Shown one piece after another: positions 21,588 through 33,305 of a DNA stretch of 64,000 nt (positions are counted from its first letter, which is position 1; the number at the start of each line of letters is the position of its first letter). The translations under genes were made by a program, and so were the position numbers. Source of the stretch: Isoetes taiwanensis (Eukaryota > Streptophyta > Lycopodiopsida > Isoetales > Isoetaceae). The stretch lies in contig JAJEKV010000113.1 of the NCBI GenBank assembly GCA_021234155.1, positions 2,276,325 to 2,340,324 on the forward strand, read 5' to 3'. The notes under the pieces are model-generated. The model worked only from the letters and a program-made list of their open reading frames with translations, was not told the DNA's origin and did no database searches.

Positions 21588-22556
21588 GAATATTCTCTCT
21601 GGATCTTCAAGTCTTAAGATAAGTTTTCATGAATTTTGCTGCTAGGCATGGTTGTTCTTATAAGGGTCCTAAGGAAATGAAATATCTTTCAAATCCATGA
21701 TTTGGAACTATGAAAACTATTCATAGATGTCATGATATTAAATATGGTCTACATGGTTTAAATATGGGCCATATAGTTTAATGGTCAAAAAGGTTAGGAT
21801 ATGGAATATTGTTGCATTTTGGAAAGTCTATGCAAAATGATTTATGGGCTTGCAAAAGTGGCTAAGATGTGGTAACTCACGAAATAGTTATTGGTTAACC
21901 CTTGGGGTATTTAAATTGGGATGTTGAACTTTATTTCTTCTTTGAAAGTGTGCATGTTTGCCACTTGTTGCCTTTAAGAAAAATAGGTTGCATGTCTATG
22001 CTTTTATTATGTGGACCACATAAAAATGATGCTAGGATTTGGAGCTTCGTCTACTTTCAATAGATTGTTGGCAAAAAGCCAAGTTTTGGTAAAGGCAAAA
22101 AGCAATAAAATGGTTTACATGCTTAGATATGTGCGTATAATAATAATGATGGCGATTGCGGTGAAAGGGCCAATTGTGGCTTTGTAGCTTCACATGCTTT
22201 TTAGAGAACAGATATATTGAAAGGTGACACCTTACGAAATTAAAAAATGAAAAATAGAGTGATAATAGACTTTGACTCGAATAAGGAAACTTTTTTAGGG
22301 TTGCAGCCATGTGTCGTCGTCTGCGGCAGCTATGGATTATGGTTCAAAGAAAGGATTTGGAGCACAACTCGAAGCACATAAGTCCGCCGTAAGCATTCAT
22401 TATGGTAGGTAACTTCATTCCTACAGTAAATGCTTGGGTTTATAAGGAAATGGCAGACCATTTCGTAGTGGCAAACACAAGAGTTGAGAGATCTGGCGAT
22501 AGTTGTGGCGCCTTACTCTGTGGTAATATAAGTGGATCTAAAGGCTTGCTAACAGG

Positions 22557-22721
22557 ATGCCGAAAGGTGTCTACGAGCGAATCCCTGGCAAAAATAAGAA
22601 AGCTCTACAAGCTAATAATTTCCAGTTCAAGAAGTCTGGGCGACCCAATTACAGTGGGAAGCAAAATAACCTGGTGATTGGTGCAAGAAACAAAGCTGAT
22701 GGACGTGGAGACTTCAATCAG
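22557..22721 (+). CDS. Leader exon of family B (copy 2), intact
   Basis: 55 codons starting MPKGVYERIPGKNKK and ending RGDFNQ at CAG|GTCAGC in phase 0. It is the reference for family B because B1 is damaged here. Comparison with family A shows conservation only of MPKGVYER.PGK, basic composition and the donor position. Confidence 0.68.
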
Positions 22722-23360
22722 GTCAGCTTTGCAACATTTTTTTTACTTGTTAATAGGATGCTGACGTGCTTAAACACGGATGGTCTTTGGATGTGAGAAG
22801 ATTCTTACATGTTCTACAAATAAAATGGGTCTTATGCGATGATATTTATGTTTGGATAATAGATGAGATGATTCAAGGCAAAAATAGACAAGAATAAAAA
22901 CAGAGATGGCTGAAAATAGGAGGATTAACTAATATGATTGTCATTGTGGAATAGTAGGTTTATTGTCAACTAATAAAAGGGTTTTGAAAGATGTACAGAT
23001 ATAATGGTATGTTAGATAAGTTACGGGCATATAGATCAATCATGGATGACGGTAAACAGAGGTAAAGATTGATTACTTTAGGGATACTTATGGAAACGAC
23101 TCAAAGGAGAATGATACGGCTATGCTGGCTAAATAAATTAGTGGATTATAGTGCTTGATAGTGCTATAGTTATAACAGAGATTTAGATATAAGGATTGAT
23201 AGATCTAGCATATAATAGGTCTGTCTTCATATCTGCTGCAGATATATAAATAATGCTGGGGTAAGCAGCAATAAAATCTATGGTTTAAGTTTAATGTTTA
23301 CTGTGTTATAACAGCCAAGTCTCATAAATGAGATGGGGCATAAATCGGAAAAAAACTTAG

Positions 23361-23454
23361 GTGAAGGGCGAAGAGCCAGGGTGTCTTACTGCTTACCTGT
23401 TAACCCTTGTGGCGTTACCCTCATCAGGCTAACTGTTGCATTGCTTGGTTACAG
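23361..23454 (+). other. Small internal exon of family B (copy 2)
   Basis: AG|GTGAAGGGC to ACAG|GTAACC, 94 nt, one base off the 93-nt phase-0 length of family A. Either side of the indel it reads VKGEEPGC and WRYPHQANCCIAWLQ. GTTACC (23414-23419) pairs with GGTAAC (23454-23459) over the splice site, and GGTGTCTT (23380-23387) pairs with AAGACACT (23461-23468). Confidence 0.5.
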
Positions 23455-23913
23455 GTAACCAAGACACTCTCTCCTTGGAGTTTTTTTCAAGTATTTCAGC
23501 ATATGATTTGGTATCTTGAAAATACATATACAGCAGTACACCAGGGAAGTTGTTACATAAATCTGGTTAAAGTTATGACTGTTATAAGAAAAGCAAAGAA
23601 AAGAAAAATAGTATAAGGTTATTGCTATGACAGATGATGATGTAAAACAGATCACGATAAAGTATGGACACATATATGGTAAACAGTGATGTCTTCTTTT
23701 GATTATGTGATAAATGGAAAAGAATTTGTACGAATTTTGCTTTATTAAAACTGTGATAATGTTAAAATTTTAGGAATTTGTTAAAGGATACCTTAGATGT
23801 GGCCCTTGGTAAAACTTGGGATAGATATATGGGGTTGTGTTTGCATCTTGTATGAAACCTTGTCTTTGTCTTTGTACAATGCTTGGTGTAAATCTGGATG
23901 TGAATGTAAAAAA

Positions 23914-23934
23914 GAAGAAGAAGAAGAAGAAGAA
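23914..23934 (+). repeat. Short (GAA)n junction between B2 and A3
   Basis: Seven GAA units between AAAAAA of B2 and AAAATAAAAGGAGGAG of A3. Confidence 0.9.
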
Positions 23935-24660
23935 AAATAAAAGGAGGAGATAAGCATTATGTGGGACTGTATACTACAGCCTTTGGTTGATCCAAAAACC
24001 ATGTTGAACGGAAAAGGCGTGGCTAAGATAACCAAGTATAATCATGAAGTTGAAGATAAATGGTGTTTAAAAGGACCTGCACTCAGTATGTGCCTAAATA
24101 GAATTATATTGATGGTTGTGTGATCATGATCCTGAGTTCCCATAGCATTAGAGCATATGGTTGGTTGGAAGAACTTTGGAGTTAAATGCTAAGTTGGTAC
24201 CCAATAGGGATAAGTGGGAAATACCATACTAAAACATTGGATGGTGCCAATAATATTTATAATTGTAACGTATGGGGCTGCTTGTGTTGGCTTTTAACAT
24301 GAAGAATGGGAATGATGGTGCCCATTAAAGGTTACAAAGGTGACTAAGCATGGGTTTGGTATCAATAGAACCACCTAAGATTTGGTAGATTTGCTGGCCA
24401 GGCTTTTAATGTTATAGGCTAGGTCAGAGAGCGCGGCTTACTAGACAAAATTTTGGGGCTCAAAATCTTTTGGAGAATTTCGGTGCCAGTGATATTAATG
24501 CTGCTACCAGGAGTTAAGAGATATGATTTGGCGCGCAAATGCCCTGGTAATAGTTACCAGAATGGCTTTTGCAAGCTAGGTGTTCAATTTTTTCTGTATA
24601 CTTGGTGTGGCGCTTGCAAGATTGAGCATTCTGTCTGTGACCTTTATTGGAAGTTGTGTG

Positions 24661-24822
24661 ATGCCTAAGGGTGTTTACGAAAGGGGGCCGGGCAAAAAGA
24701 ATAAAGGCCCTAATAACAACAATGGGTTTCCCTCAAAGAAGATCGACAAAGCAAGTTTTAGCAGAAAGCCTGCTAATGGTGGAACGTTTCAAAATACGGT
24801 GAAGCGTGGAGCTCCAAATCAG
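24661..24822 (+). CDS. Leader exon of family A (copy 3)
   Basis: Identical in protein to copy 2, 54 codons, ending at CAG|GTGCGT in phase 0. It is an orphan because the downstream coding exons are absent in this copy. Confidence 0.6.
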
Positions 24823-25690
24823 GTGCGTGGCTGTGTCACGATAGAGCTGATGGAGTTAAAACCAAAGGAACATGTTGATTTAATTGTGTACAGATAAAAG
24901 TCCTAGTTAATCATATAGAAAGTCGTTCTGGAAGATTTATAGATGGGTATGATGGGGCTTTGGCTGGTTTAACTGGTTAAGGTATGAATATGAGAGCAAA
25001 ATAGGCTCGTGGGCTCTATGGTTATCTGTTACACCAGGAAATAGTAGTGGCCGGGCTGTCAAACAGAGTTCATAACTATTAAAATAAGCTAACGCTTATG
25101 GGGCGGTATAAGTATTATGTATTGGTATAACAGTTGGTATGCACAGAATAGATAATAGTATTCTAATGGAAGAGCATACCGTCAGGCTGTCTATTGGGTA
25201 AAAATGATGTGTTACTGCAAGATTAAAAGAAGAACCTCCCTGTTTGCCTGAACCAGGGGCTTGTTGTGTGGCCTGTTCTATGCAGTGGCCGGATTTATGA
25301 GCTTCTAGATGATAAACCTATAGAAAACATGGTTTATGTAGGCCCCAATGGTGTGAAAAAAGCGGATCTAGTTCTTGTTATCGTATACTTGACATGGGTT
25401 GCTAGATATGCAGGATTGGCAATGAACAGGCTAGTCTTTATTGAACTCTAATTGAGATTTTTCCACTTTGAGGGGAGTAGTACATAGTTTAAACACTATT
25501 ATTACAGATTTGTTGACTGCTACTTACCATCTGTTATTGCAGATTCCATAACTTTATCCATTAAATGGCAGATTAATACTAGCCAGGCTAGTTTGGCCAA
25601 AGAATAATGGATATTTCAGCTTGTATTAGCCTAATAGAATGGTTTTCATTGATTGGGCTAATATGTTATATGTGTAGCTGATTGATTTAG

Positions 25691-25780
25691 GTGAAGGGCG
25701 ATAAGCCAGAGTGTTCTTTAGCTTACCTCGCCCCTTGGTCGGTTACCGATTATGCTAACTTTGTCATTGATTGGGTGCAA
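25691..25780 (+). pseudogene. Small internal exon of family A copy 3, damaged
   Basis: The start AG|GTGAAGGGCGATAAG is intact, but the end reads GTGCAACCTAACC instead of GTGCAGGTAACC, destroying the donor, and the middle has lost bases (CCTCGCC for CCTGACGCC). All lesions sit on CTG/CAG words. Confidence 0.5.
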
Positions 25781-26502
25781 CCTAACCGGACTCTCTCTCC
25801 TGATATTTCAGTTACATTGTTGTACAATCGAAGGACCATGAGAACAATATGGCCGGTTGTATCACTAGTACAATAAATGGGTGAGATCTTTCCTTTTGGA
25901 GTACATCTCTGATCAAAATAATCTGTCTTCACGGCGGTACTGAGTTGACAGTATTGTATAGCAATTATAACTTCTATGGAGTTGTCTTCTTGAGTGGAAA
26001 AGTGGTCTATTAAGACTGTTTAGATTGAAAAATGGGGAAGTATGTGAAAACGATTCAGAATTACTTGTAAAAGTTACCATTGAAATTGATTATTGCTTTA
26101 AATATTATCGGGTGCACTATTTTCAAGGATGTTACAGAATTTAATTTATGAGATCATTTCTTACACTTTACATTCAGGATGAGTTAGAATACAAGTTACT
26201 TAACTAAATAAGAAAAGATAAAGGAAAAACAGCAAAAATGGAATATATGGGTCATTGGTATAAGCTGAAAAAAAGAAAAGAAAATATGTGACATGTGGAC
26301 CAGGAAAATTTTACTTAATGAACACATACTTATAGACTTGCTGAACATAAACCTTGTGTTTAATTCTGAATGGGAGTATGAGTACCTGATGTGGCCTGGC
26401 CTAGAAAACCAGGGTAGGTATTGGGATAAATGGTCTTACTTTGAACGAGGCTTATTGTGGTTTTTACATATATTTGACCGTAGTCTTAGTAAGAACGTAA
26501 TC

Positions 26503-26666
26503 GAAGAAGAAGAAGAAGAAGAAGAAGAAGAAGAAGAAGAAGAAGAAGAAGAAGAAGAAGAAGAAGAAGAAGAAGAAGAAGAAGAAGAAGAAGAAGAAGA
26601 AGAAGAAGAAGAAGAAGAAGAAGAAGAAGAAGAAGAAGAAGAAGAAGAAGAAGAAGAAGAAGAAGA
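26503..26666 (+). repeat. (GAA)n junction between A3 and C1
   Basis: About 54 GAA units ending in GAGAATATTCTC, the 5' end shared by families B and C. Confidence 0.95.
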
Positions 26667-27406
26667 GAATATTCTCTATGAATCTTCAAATCAAAGGTAC
26701 TTATAATTTTGACTTGTTATTAGCCTAATGATGAAGGAAATAAAGCATGGTATAAGTTACATAGATACACATTTTCAATTACTAGAGGTATGAGAAATGC
26801 CTAGATATGCACTTATCTCTTATGGTGTGATTTTAAGAAAAACAAAATATTGATGTGACTAGAGCATGGTTATGATGGACTATGACTTTAGTGGATGAAA
26901 AGTGAAGCATGCAAAAAGAAGAAAAATGATATTTTATTATATCACATCATTGCATTTCATGCAAAATCGTGAGTATGATTTTATAAAAAGATGCCCCTTC
27001 ATTTATTAGTTGTCAACACTTAAACCTTAAGGTTGGTGTATGGAAAAGCAAAATGCGGTATCCAAGGTATGACCAAAAACCTTGTCTTTAGTGTGATTTC
27101 GTAGCTATTGTTCTAATGGATCCAAAATCATCTAATATAGATAAAGCTCTAGAGCATTTCCAAGTGGCCGAAAATAGCCGATTTCTGGTGCTCTACTTTT
27201 TGTGACGGCTTATGCCTAAGATAGTTTCCATTAGATTAGTTTCTGGAAACACACAGGGAAGCGAGAAGCGGCGGGGGCTTATGATTCTTAAGGCTTACCT
27301 TGTTGATGAATAAAAAATGGGCGATGCATTTTGATATACCCTGATATCGCCTCATAAGCGGCTTGTTTGTAACATTCGCTGCCTCTTTGTGGATTGAAGA
27401 CCCGAA

Positions 27407-27448
27407 ATGCATAAGGGTGTCTATTTTCGTGGTTGCACGGCAAAATAA
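27407..27448 (+). pseudogene. Leader-exon remnant of family C
   Basis: ATG CAT AAG GGT GTC TAT TTT CGT GGT aligns with the MPKGVYER start of families A and B, then stops at TAA within 14 codons. No clear splice donor was found. Confidence 0.4.
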
Positions 27449-28582
27449 GCTAGTTGCAGACCTCTGCTTGGCTACCTACAGGATTTCATACAAGATCGAT
27501 GCCTAGAGTACTGAAAATGCTAAGTCCTCTTAAAGAAGAGGCCGAAATTGCTCTGGTAAAATGCTGTTAAGGTTTTATGCCTTTGTGCATTTCGTTTTTC
27601 TTCCCTTTTTCTTCCCTGATAGACTCTTGGACGCCTGTGTAGCATGCCAGAACAGATGTGGTACATCTATGGCAATAGACTAGCAGGACATTCAACAGAT
27701 CAAATACCAAATCATCTTGCCGGGAGCGCACATTAATCAGTTTTGGCCTTTCTGGTTTTTTAATCTATTTTAAGATAGCTGATACATACAAAAGCAGAGT
27801 TAATATTATAAATGATGCTATTCTTGAGATATATTACGATGATGCCTCCTTAGAGATTAGCTAGAAAAACTACAGATATATGATACGAGTTCTCTGATGT
27901 AGATAAAACTTTTGTATTACTAGTTAAAGTTCATTTATGACAGAGTAATTTACACGCAGACTACTACATGATAAATACGTTTTATGCACTCTAATATGGA
28001 AATGAGAGATTGTGGTATCGTCACATGCACGAACTAAGATGTTCTTTAGAAATATGCGATAAGAAATATGCCAGGATGATAGGTGATATAACCGGTTATG
28101 CATGTTTTTCATGCTTGTATTGCTTTTTTAATTCTCTTTAGGGTAATGCTTGGCCATGTTTCTCGTTAATATTGGCCATGTTTGGATGTGGTTTCCATAT
28201 ACCCAAGGTATATCAGAAGGATTTACATGAGGCCTTTGTAAAGACATAGACATTATGCACTATATGCTAGTAATTTAAATTGGGACGGCTTAAAAGAATA
28301 TGCATAGCAATAAAATACAGGTTACTTTAGAATGACCTGCAATATACTTTGGCTGAGGTAGGCAGCCATATAACAGAATGTAATAATGAAAAACACTTGC
28401 TGTTATGCTCTAAATCTGTGCGCTTCATGTGCCTGCTAGTTTTAACTGATATACAAGGATTTTTCGCTGAAGTAAGCAGCAATGCAATAGAAAACATTGT
28501 ATTTGAGTACATTTGGTTACTTGCAATAAATATGAGAGCTCATTTTGCTTAATTGACACCATTCTATTTTGTATAAGAATAG

Positions 28583-28675
28583 GTGAAGGGCGAAGAGCCA
28601 TAGTGTCTCATTGCTTACCTGACGCCCCTTTCCTTATTACCATTTTCATGCTAATATTGGTCTGTTTGGGTGCAG
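28583..28675 (+). pseudogene. Small internal exon of family C
   Basis: Exactly 93 nt between AATAG| and GTGCAG|GTAACC, like family A, but with two in-frame stops (TAG after VKGEEP and TAA later). The RNA pairing GTGTCTC with GAGACTC across the splice site is preserved even though the reading frame is not. Confidence 0.5.
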
Positions 28676-29400
28676 GTAACCGAGACTCTATCTCCTATTT
28701 TTTCAAAGTTACATGGTTGCAAAATTAAGTGGTTGCAGCATGAGGGCAACTACTGGATATATTGAAGACTACAGTTTCTTGAAGACTATAAATTAAGACC
28801 AGCGTGTGCTATTGCCGCAATATTGTATTATATCTGGTGAGATCTTTCCACGCTAAGAATGTAATCTTGAAGATATCGGATGTTACAGATTTAGTCCTTT
28901 TCTTGAGCTGCTACTAAAACTTAAACATTTTTCATAGATCACGTTGAAATATGGCTTTGTGAATGTGCTGTTACTATATGTCTTCCTGTATTTGAAAAGA
29001 TTATTACAGCTATGAGTACAAAATAACTTATTACAAATGCACACGCTACATTAAAATTTAATGCATTGTTTTTGAACCTATATGACCAATTGCGTTGTGA
29101 AACTTGGATCTTCTGAAATGCTGAATTTGGGAATTACTTGACCATTGGTTTACTTTGTGAAACTTTTATATTCGGAAAATTGTATTGTAAAATGACTATC
29201 TAATAATTGTGACTACTTCCTTAAAAGAAACTTAATATTTTTATTTTGCTATGTAAGATCATATTTCCAACCAAGTAAAGGCTACCTTTTGGCTGTGGCT
29301 TGGGTTTTACCCTTGATGGATATAGATGGGAGAAATTTGCATCTTGAACGGAACTATAAGTTTGTATTTATGCATTTGTAGTGTAAGTCTAGATGTAAGT

Positions 29401-29573
<173 letters not shown>

Positions 29574-29629
29574 ATTTTAACGTCACGCCACAAGGCAGCG
29601 TCCTATCACGATGCCAAATACTGATAGAC

Positions 29630-29684
29630 GGATGGATGGATGGATGGATGGATGGATGGATGGATGGATGGATGGATAGATAGA
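29630..29684 (+). repeat. (GGAT)n microsatellite passing into GATA
   Basis: About 12 GGAT units then GATAGATAGA, ending directly at CACTACAAGAG. Together with the GATA tract at 43906 it brackets the CACTA element. Confidence 0.95.
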
Positions 29685-29699
29685 CACTACAAGAGAACA

Positions 29700-30330
29700 G
29701 TGGTTTATTGTCACTTTTTTTGTCAGTAAAATAACATGTCAAAAAACTGATACAAAAGTGACAATAACTGTGACAAAATTAGTGTCATCCATATGACAAT
29801 GGAGAGCCACAACAGTGACAAAAAAAGTGACAAAATGATGACTATCATATGACACTAGACTGACATGGTTCTGACAAAACCGTATGTCAAGAATGTGACA
29901 ACAAATTGTCTTAATAATGACACAAATAGTGCCAAAAAAAAGCGACAAAATGATGACTATCATATGACACTAGACTGACATGGTTCTGACAAAACCATAT
30001 ATCAAGAATGTGACAATAAATTGACTTAACAATGACGAAAATAGTGACAAAAAAATGATATAAATCTGACTATAACGTACCATTTAGATGACAAAATTGT
30101 GACCATAGATTGATATAGTTTTGACAAAAGTATTTGCCAGAAATGTGACAATAGACTGACTTTATAATAACAAAAGTAGTGACAAAGAAATGATATAAAT
30201 ACTATCACAATATGCCAATAAAATGACCCAAATGTGACAAAAGAGTGAGAATAAGTGACAAAAAAGTGACAATAAGTGAGTGTAAAGTGACAATAAAGTG
30301 ACTTTGTAGGTAATTTGATAAAAGTGTCTT
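29700..30330. repeat. Left subterminal repeat region of the CACTA element
   Basis: Dozens of short TGACAAAA / AGTGACAA motifs in both orientations, including two near-identical segments (about 29835-29890 and 29950-30005). In CACTA elements such arrays bind the TNPA/TNP1 protein. Confidence 0.8.
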
Positions 30331-30349
30331 CAAGAATGTAAAGATACCA

Positions 30350-33029
30350 TCAACCATCTCCTTCATGCTCATCATTGAGCTTTAATGCAGTAGTATCAAT
30401 AAGACGTCTGCGCCTGGGTACAACATGAACCACAATCCACCACCTTGGGTTAACAGGGTTTTCAGTAAAGAAAACCTGTTAAACTTGTTTAGGGTAAACA
30501 AATGGTTCGTTCATTTCTCCAAGAATCTGTGTTGAATCAATCTCATAGAAACCTGAAGGATGTGATCTTACGGTCTTATTTCTGCCTCTATAAATAACTT
30601 TGAACCACTTTGCCTTCAATATAGTTACATGAAATGAACGGAAGTCAACATCAATAATATTGGTGATTTGCCCAACATAATTAAGATCACCCGTAACTGG
30701 TTGCCGATCACGTTGACTAGCTTGGCTTTTTTGTTCAAATTGAGAAGCAATTCCACAGTCATTTGTCAGACGACCTTTATCGACCTCTATAGTTCGAAGA
30801 TGATTTCCATAAGCCCACATGGAATTGTGGAAACGAGCCTGCATTTTACAGGATATGAGAAAGCAAATCATATGTATGTAGCAAACATTACCAATAAATA
30901 GAAAGTTATACCTTCTTAACGCATCCAAGTGCGATATTGAAGTCATCCTTTGGAACATCCTCTCCATTATCTCGCATTTTCCATTGCTTCAAGCAACCAA
31001 TCACGAGTCATATCCTCGAGCAATTCTTCCAATGATTACGGATATAGAACACGTTTTCGGCCATGATGTATGCTATTATGTGCAAAATCTTGCCTGGCCA
31101 TCTCCCTCTCTTCTCTAGCAAGTCTATACCTCTCCCTCCACTTATCAAGACTATCAGTATTACGTATTACAAACTTATTTATTTCTTCAAACATTTCCTC
31201 ATTCAATTTGCGTTGCACTCCATGACCTTGCAAGACTTCTTCTGCTACTTCCTTATCTTCCTCACCATTCCAAATCTTTGGTGCATCTTTGTGTATTGAA
31301 ATTGTGGCTTCACTTAAAAAGAACAATGTTTCATGAAGCAAGTGACCCTCGGTCATGGACCCCTCAGGCCTAGCCATTTGCCGGATGTATCCTTTCAAAA
31401 CTTTCATGTACCGTTCTAAAAAAAACATCCACCGACTTGGAGCTGGTCCAAGAAGCCGGATTTCTTCTGGTAGATGAACCAATAAGTGTACTTGAAGGTC
31501 AAAAAAACTTGTAGGAAGCTCTTTCTCCATCATGCACAGCTCAACCTCCATTCTTGAAATGTCATCTAAGCTAATCTCTTTCATTGAGACCCATCTATAC
31601 ACAAAATTGGTAGTTGTTAACAACAAAATTGAAAACAAACTACTAACAAAGTTTTTAAACCATACCTTGCAAACTTTCCAAGTCGATATATAATGTCACG
31701 TATGTTACTCGTAAGACAATTCTCAATTGCACATGGAAGAATGTGCTACAATGCAACAAACATACATAATGAAGAAATATCCAACAAGATAATTAATACA
31801 AAATTAATACCTGTATAAATTTGTGCCAATCATGGGACTTTAACCCACTAAGATCACCATCTTTTGTGAAGGCTTTACGTAGTGACGCACCATAGCCGGT
31901 AGGAGTGCGCATTTTGGATATAATATTAGTCACTTGCAACTCCTCTGATTTACTTAGAACCCACGGTGCCTTGGGTAACATAATGGCTTTGCCCTCCTCT
32001 TCAATAGGCCATAAGGTACGCATTATGTTACAATCTTGTAAGTCTCTTCTAGCACTTAATTTCTCCCAATCCCCAGTCAAATGTCTCCAGAGTGATTGTC
32101 CAACATTTTTGAAGACATGCATAGGATCGAGTAGGTGCACAAGTTCTAGTAGTTGACCACAACTATGGGCCACACTATGTTTTGACGATAACGTTCCAAA
32201 AGGGCAAATTCCATCCATTCCAATAGCAAGGCGTAAATTGCGTGGTTCATCCTTGAATACCCTCCACTTATCTTCTATGTGTTTCATAGCTTCTCCATCC
32301 GCTGGAATTCTTAGAATTCCATCCTTACTTCGATGTGTCATATGGAAATCCATTAATGCAGACAAAGATGGAGAACGCGATTGTAGACGTGGAATTATGG
32401 GCATGTGCCGCAAAACTTTTCTAGGAACATTTTTCTTCTTCATATCCATCTTATAGCGTGGCTCCTTGCATTTTGGACACTTATGTAATGATGCATATGC
32501 ATTCCGGTACAATATACAATCGTTTGGGCAGGCATGAATGCAATTATATTCCAACCCTAATGCACGCAAAATTTCTCTTGCTTCTCTCCTTGTTTCGGGA
32601 AGACAATGACCACTAGGTAATATCTTACTTAGCAAGCTACAAAATAAAATGCAATCATCACCTACAAGTGATAAATGAATTCATAAGAAAATAACTCATT
32701 CAAACAAATAACATACCTAAATAGCTCGATTACACTATTATTACTCCATGCAAATTTGTGCTGAAGATTAGGATTAGCAAGCATGTTGCAAGACGTGACA
32801 TCCTAGCCCCAGGATATAGTGGTTTGCCTGCCTCATCTTTTAGAATACTTGCATCTTCTTTATTGCCTTCATCGTTGGCCTCCTCATTGGCTTCATCATT
32901 ATCTCCATCTATAATAGGGTAATAATTGTCAATAGCTTCAATTAAACCGGTCTCTGGGATCTCATTTCCTATTGCAGACGTTGGTTCAGAGCTTGATGTA
33001 GACTCTTCAGTAGACTGCAATATTGCCAC
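30350..33029 (-). pseudogene. TNP2-type CACTA transposase, internally deleted
   Basis: Read on the minus strand. The N-terminal part has an acidic stretch and KPLYPGA, then a frameshift before WSNNSVIELF. After a short intron (32636-32717) comes HACPNDCILYRNAY, KCPKCKEPRYK, a KVLRHMPIIPRLQ block, RSKDGILRIPADGEAMKH and EPRNLRLAIGMDGICPFG, all Transposase_21 signatures. It then jumps from SSKHSVAH to LLDPMHVFKNVGQSLW, skipping roughly 200 residues that normally hold the catalytic core. Downstream exons encode DUF4218 (SFFDLQVHLLVHLP, RWMFFLERYMK, ARPEGSMTEGHL) and DUF4216 (DCGI, FVYPKQVFF). The deletion and frame breaks make it non-functional, so mobility would depend on another copy. Confidence 0.85.
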
Positions 33030-33305
33030 ATTAGTGCAACATTTATTAAACTAGCAAAACTTGTTATATTGATATTCAATATTCTAGAAGGGAATAATCA
33101 TCATGCAAAGCATTATGCAATGAACTAGTATGCAATTTTGTCCTCCCTAGTCCCCCAAACAAAAAGTTAAAATCCAAAAAGAATATTTCCAACAACTGAA
33201 TATCATATGATTAATGGAGCAATTGCATTACACACAGGAAATAGTATTTGGCACGCATATAAAGGTAATAGAAAATAAAACAAAATTTTTTAGTTAATCA
33301 TAAAT

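Larger units (their letters stand above)
21588..23913 (+). mobile_element. Family B copy 2, 3'-truncated at the internal GAAGAA site
   Basis: Nearly identical to the first 2.3 kb of B1, then ends where B1 has AAAAAAGAAGAAAATGTGAC (17028-17047). Instead of continuing, the GAAGAA runs into a GAA tract and copy A3. It keeps the leader exon and the small exon but lacks ORF1 and RT. The missing 3' part is not found elsewhere in the window. Confidence 0.85.
23935..26502 (+). mobile_element. Family A copy 3, 3'-truncated at the internal GAAGAA site
   Basis: Matches A1 from its 5' end to GTAATCGAAGAAGAA (A1 3141-3154) and then becomes a long GAA tract. Contains the leader exon and small exon but not ORF1 or RT. 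Several differences from A1 fall at CTG/CAG words, such as GGCTGG to GGTCGG in the small exon. Confidence 0.85.
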
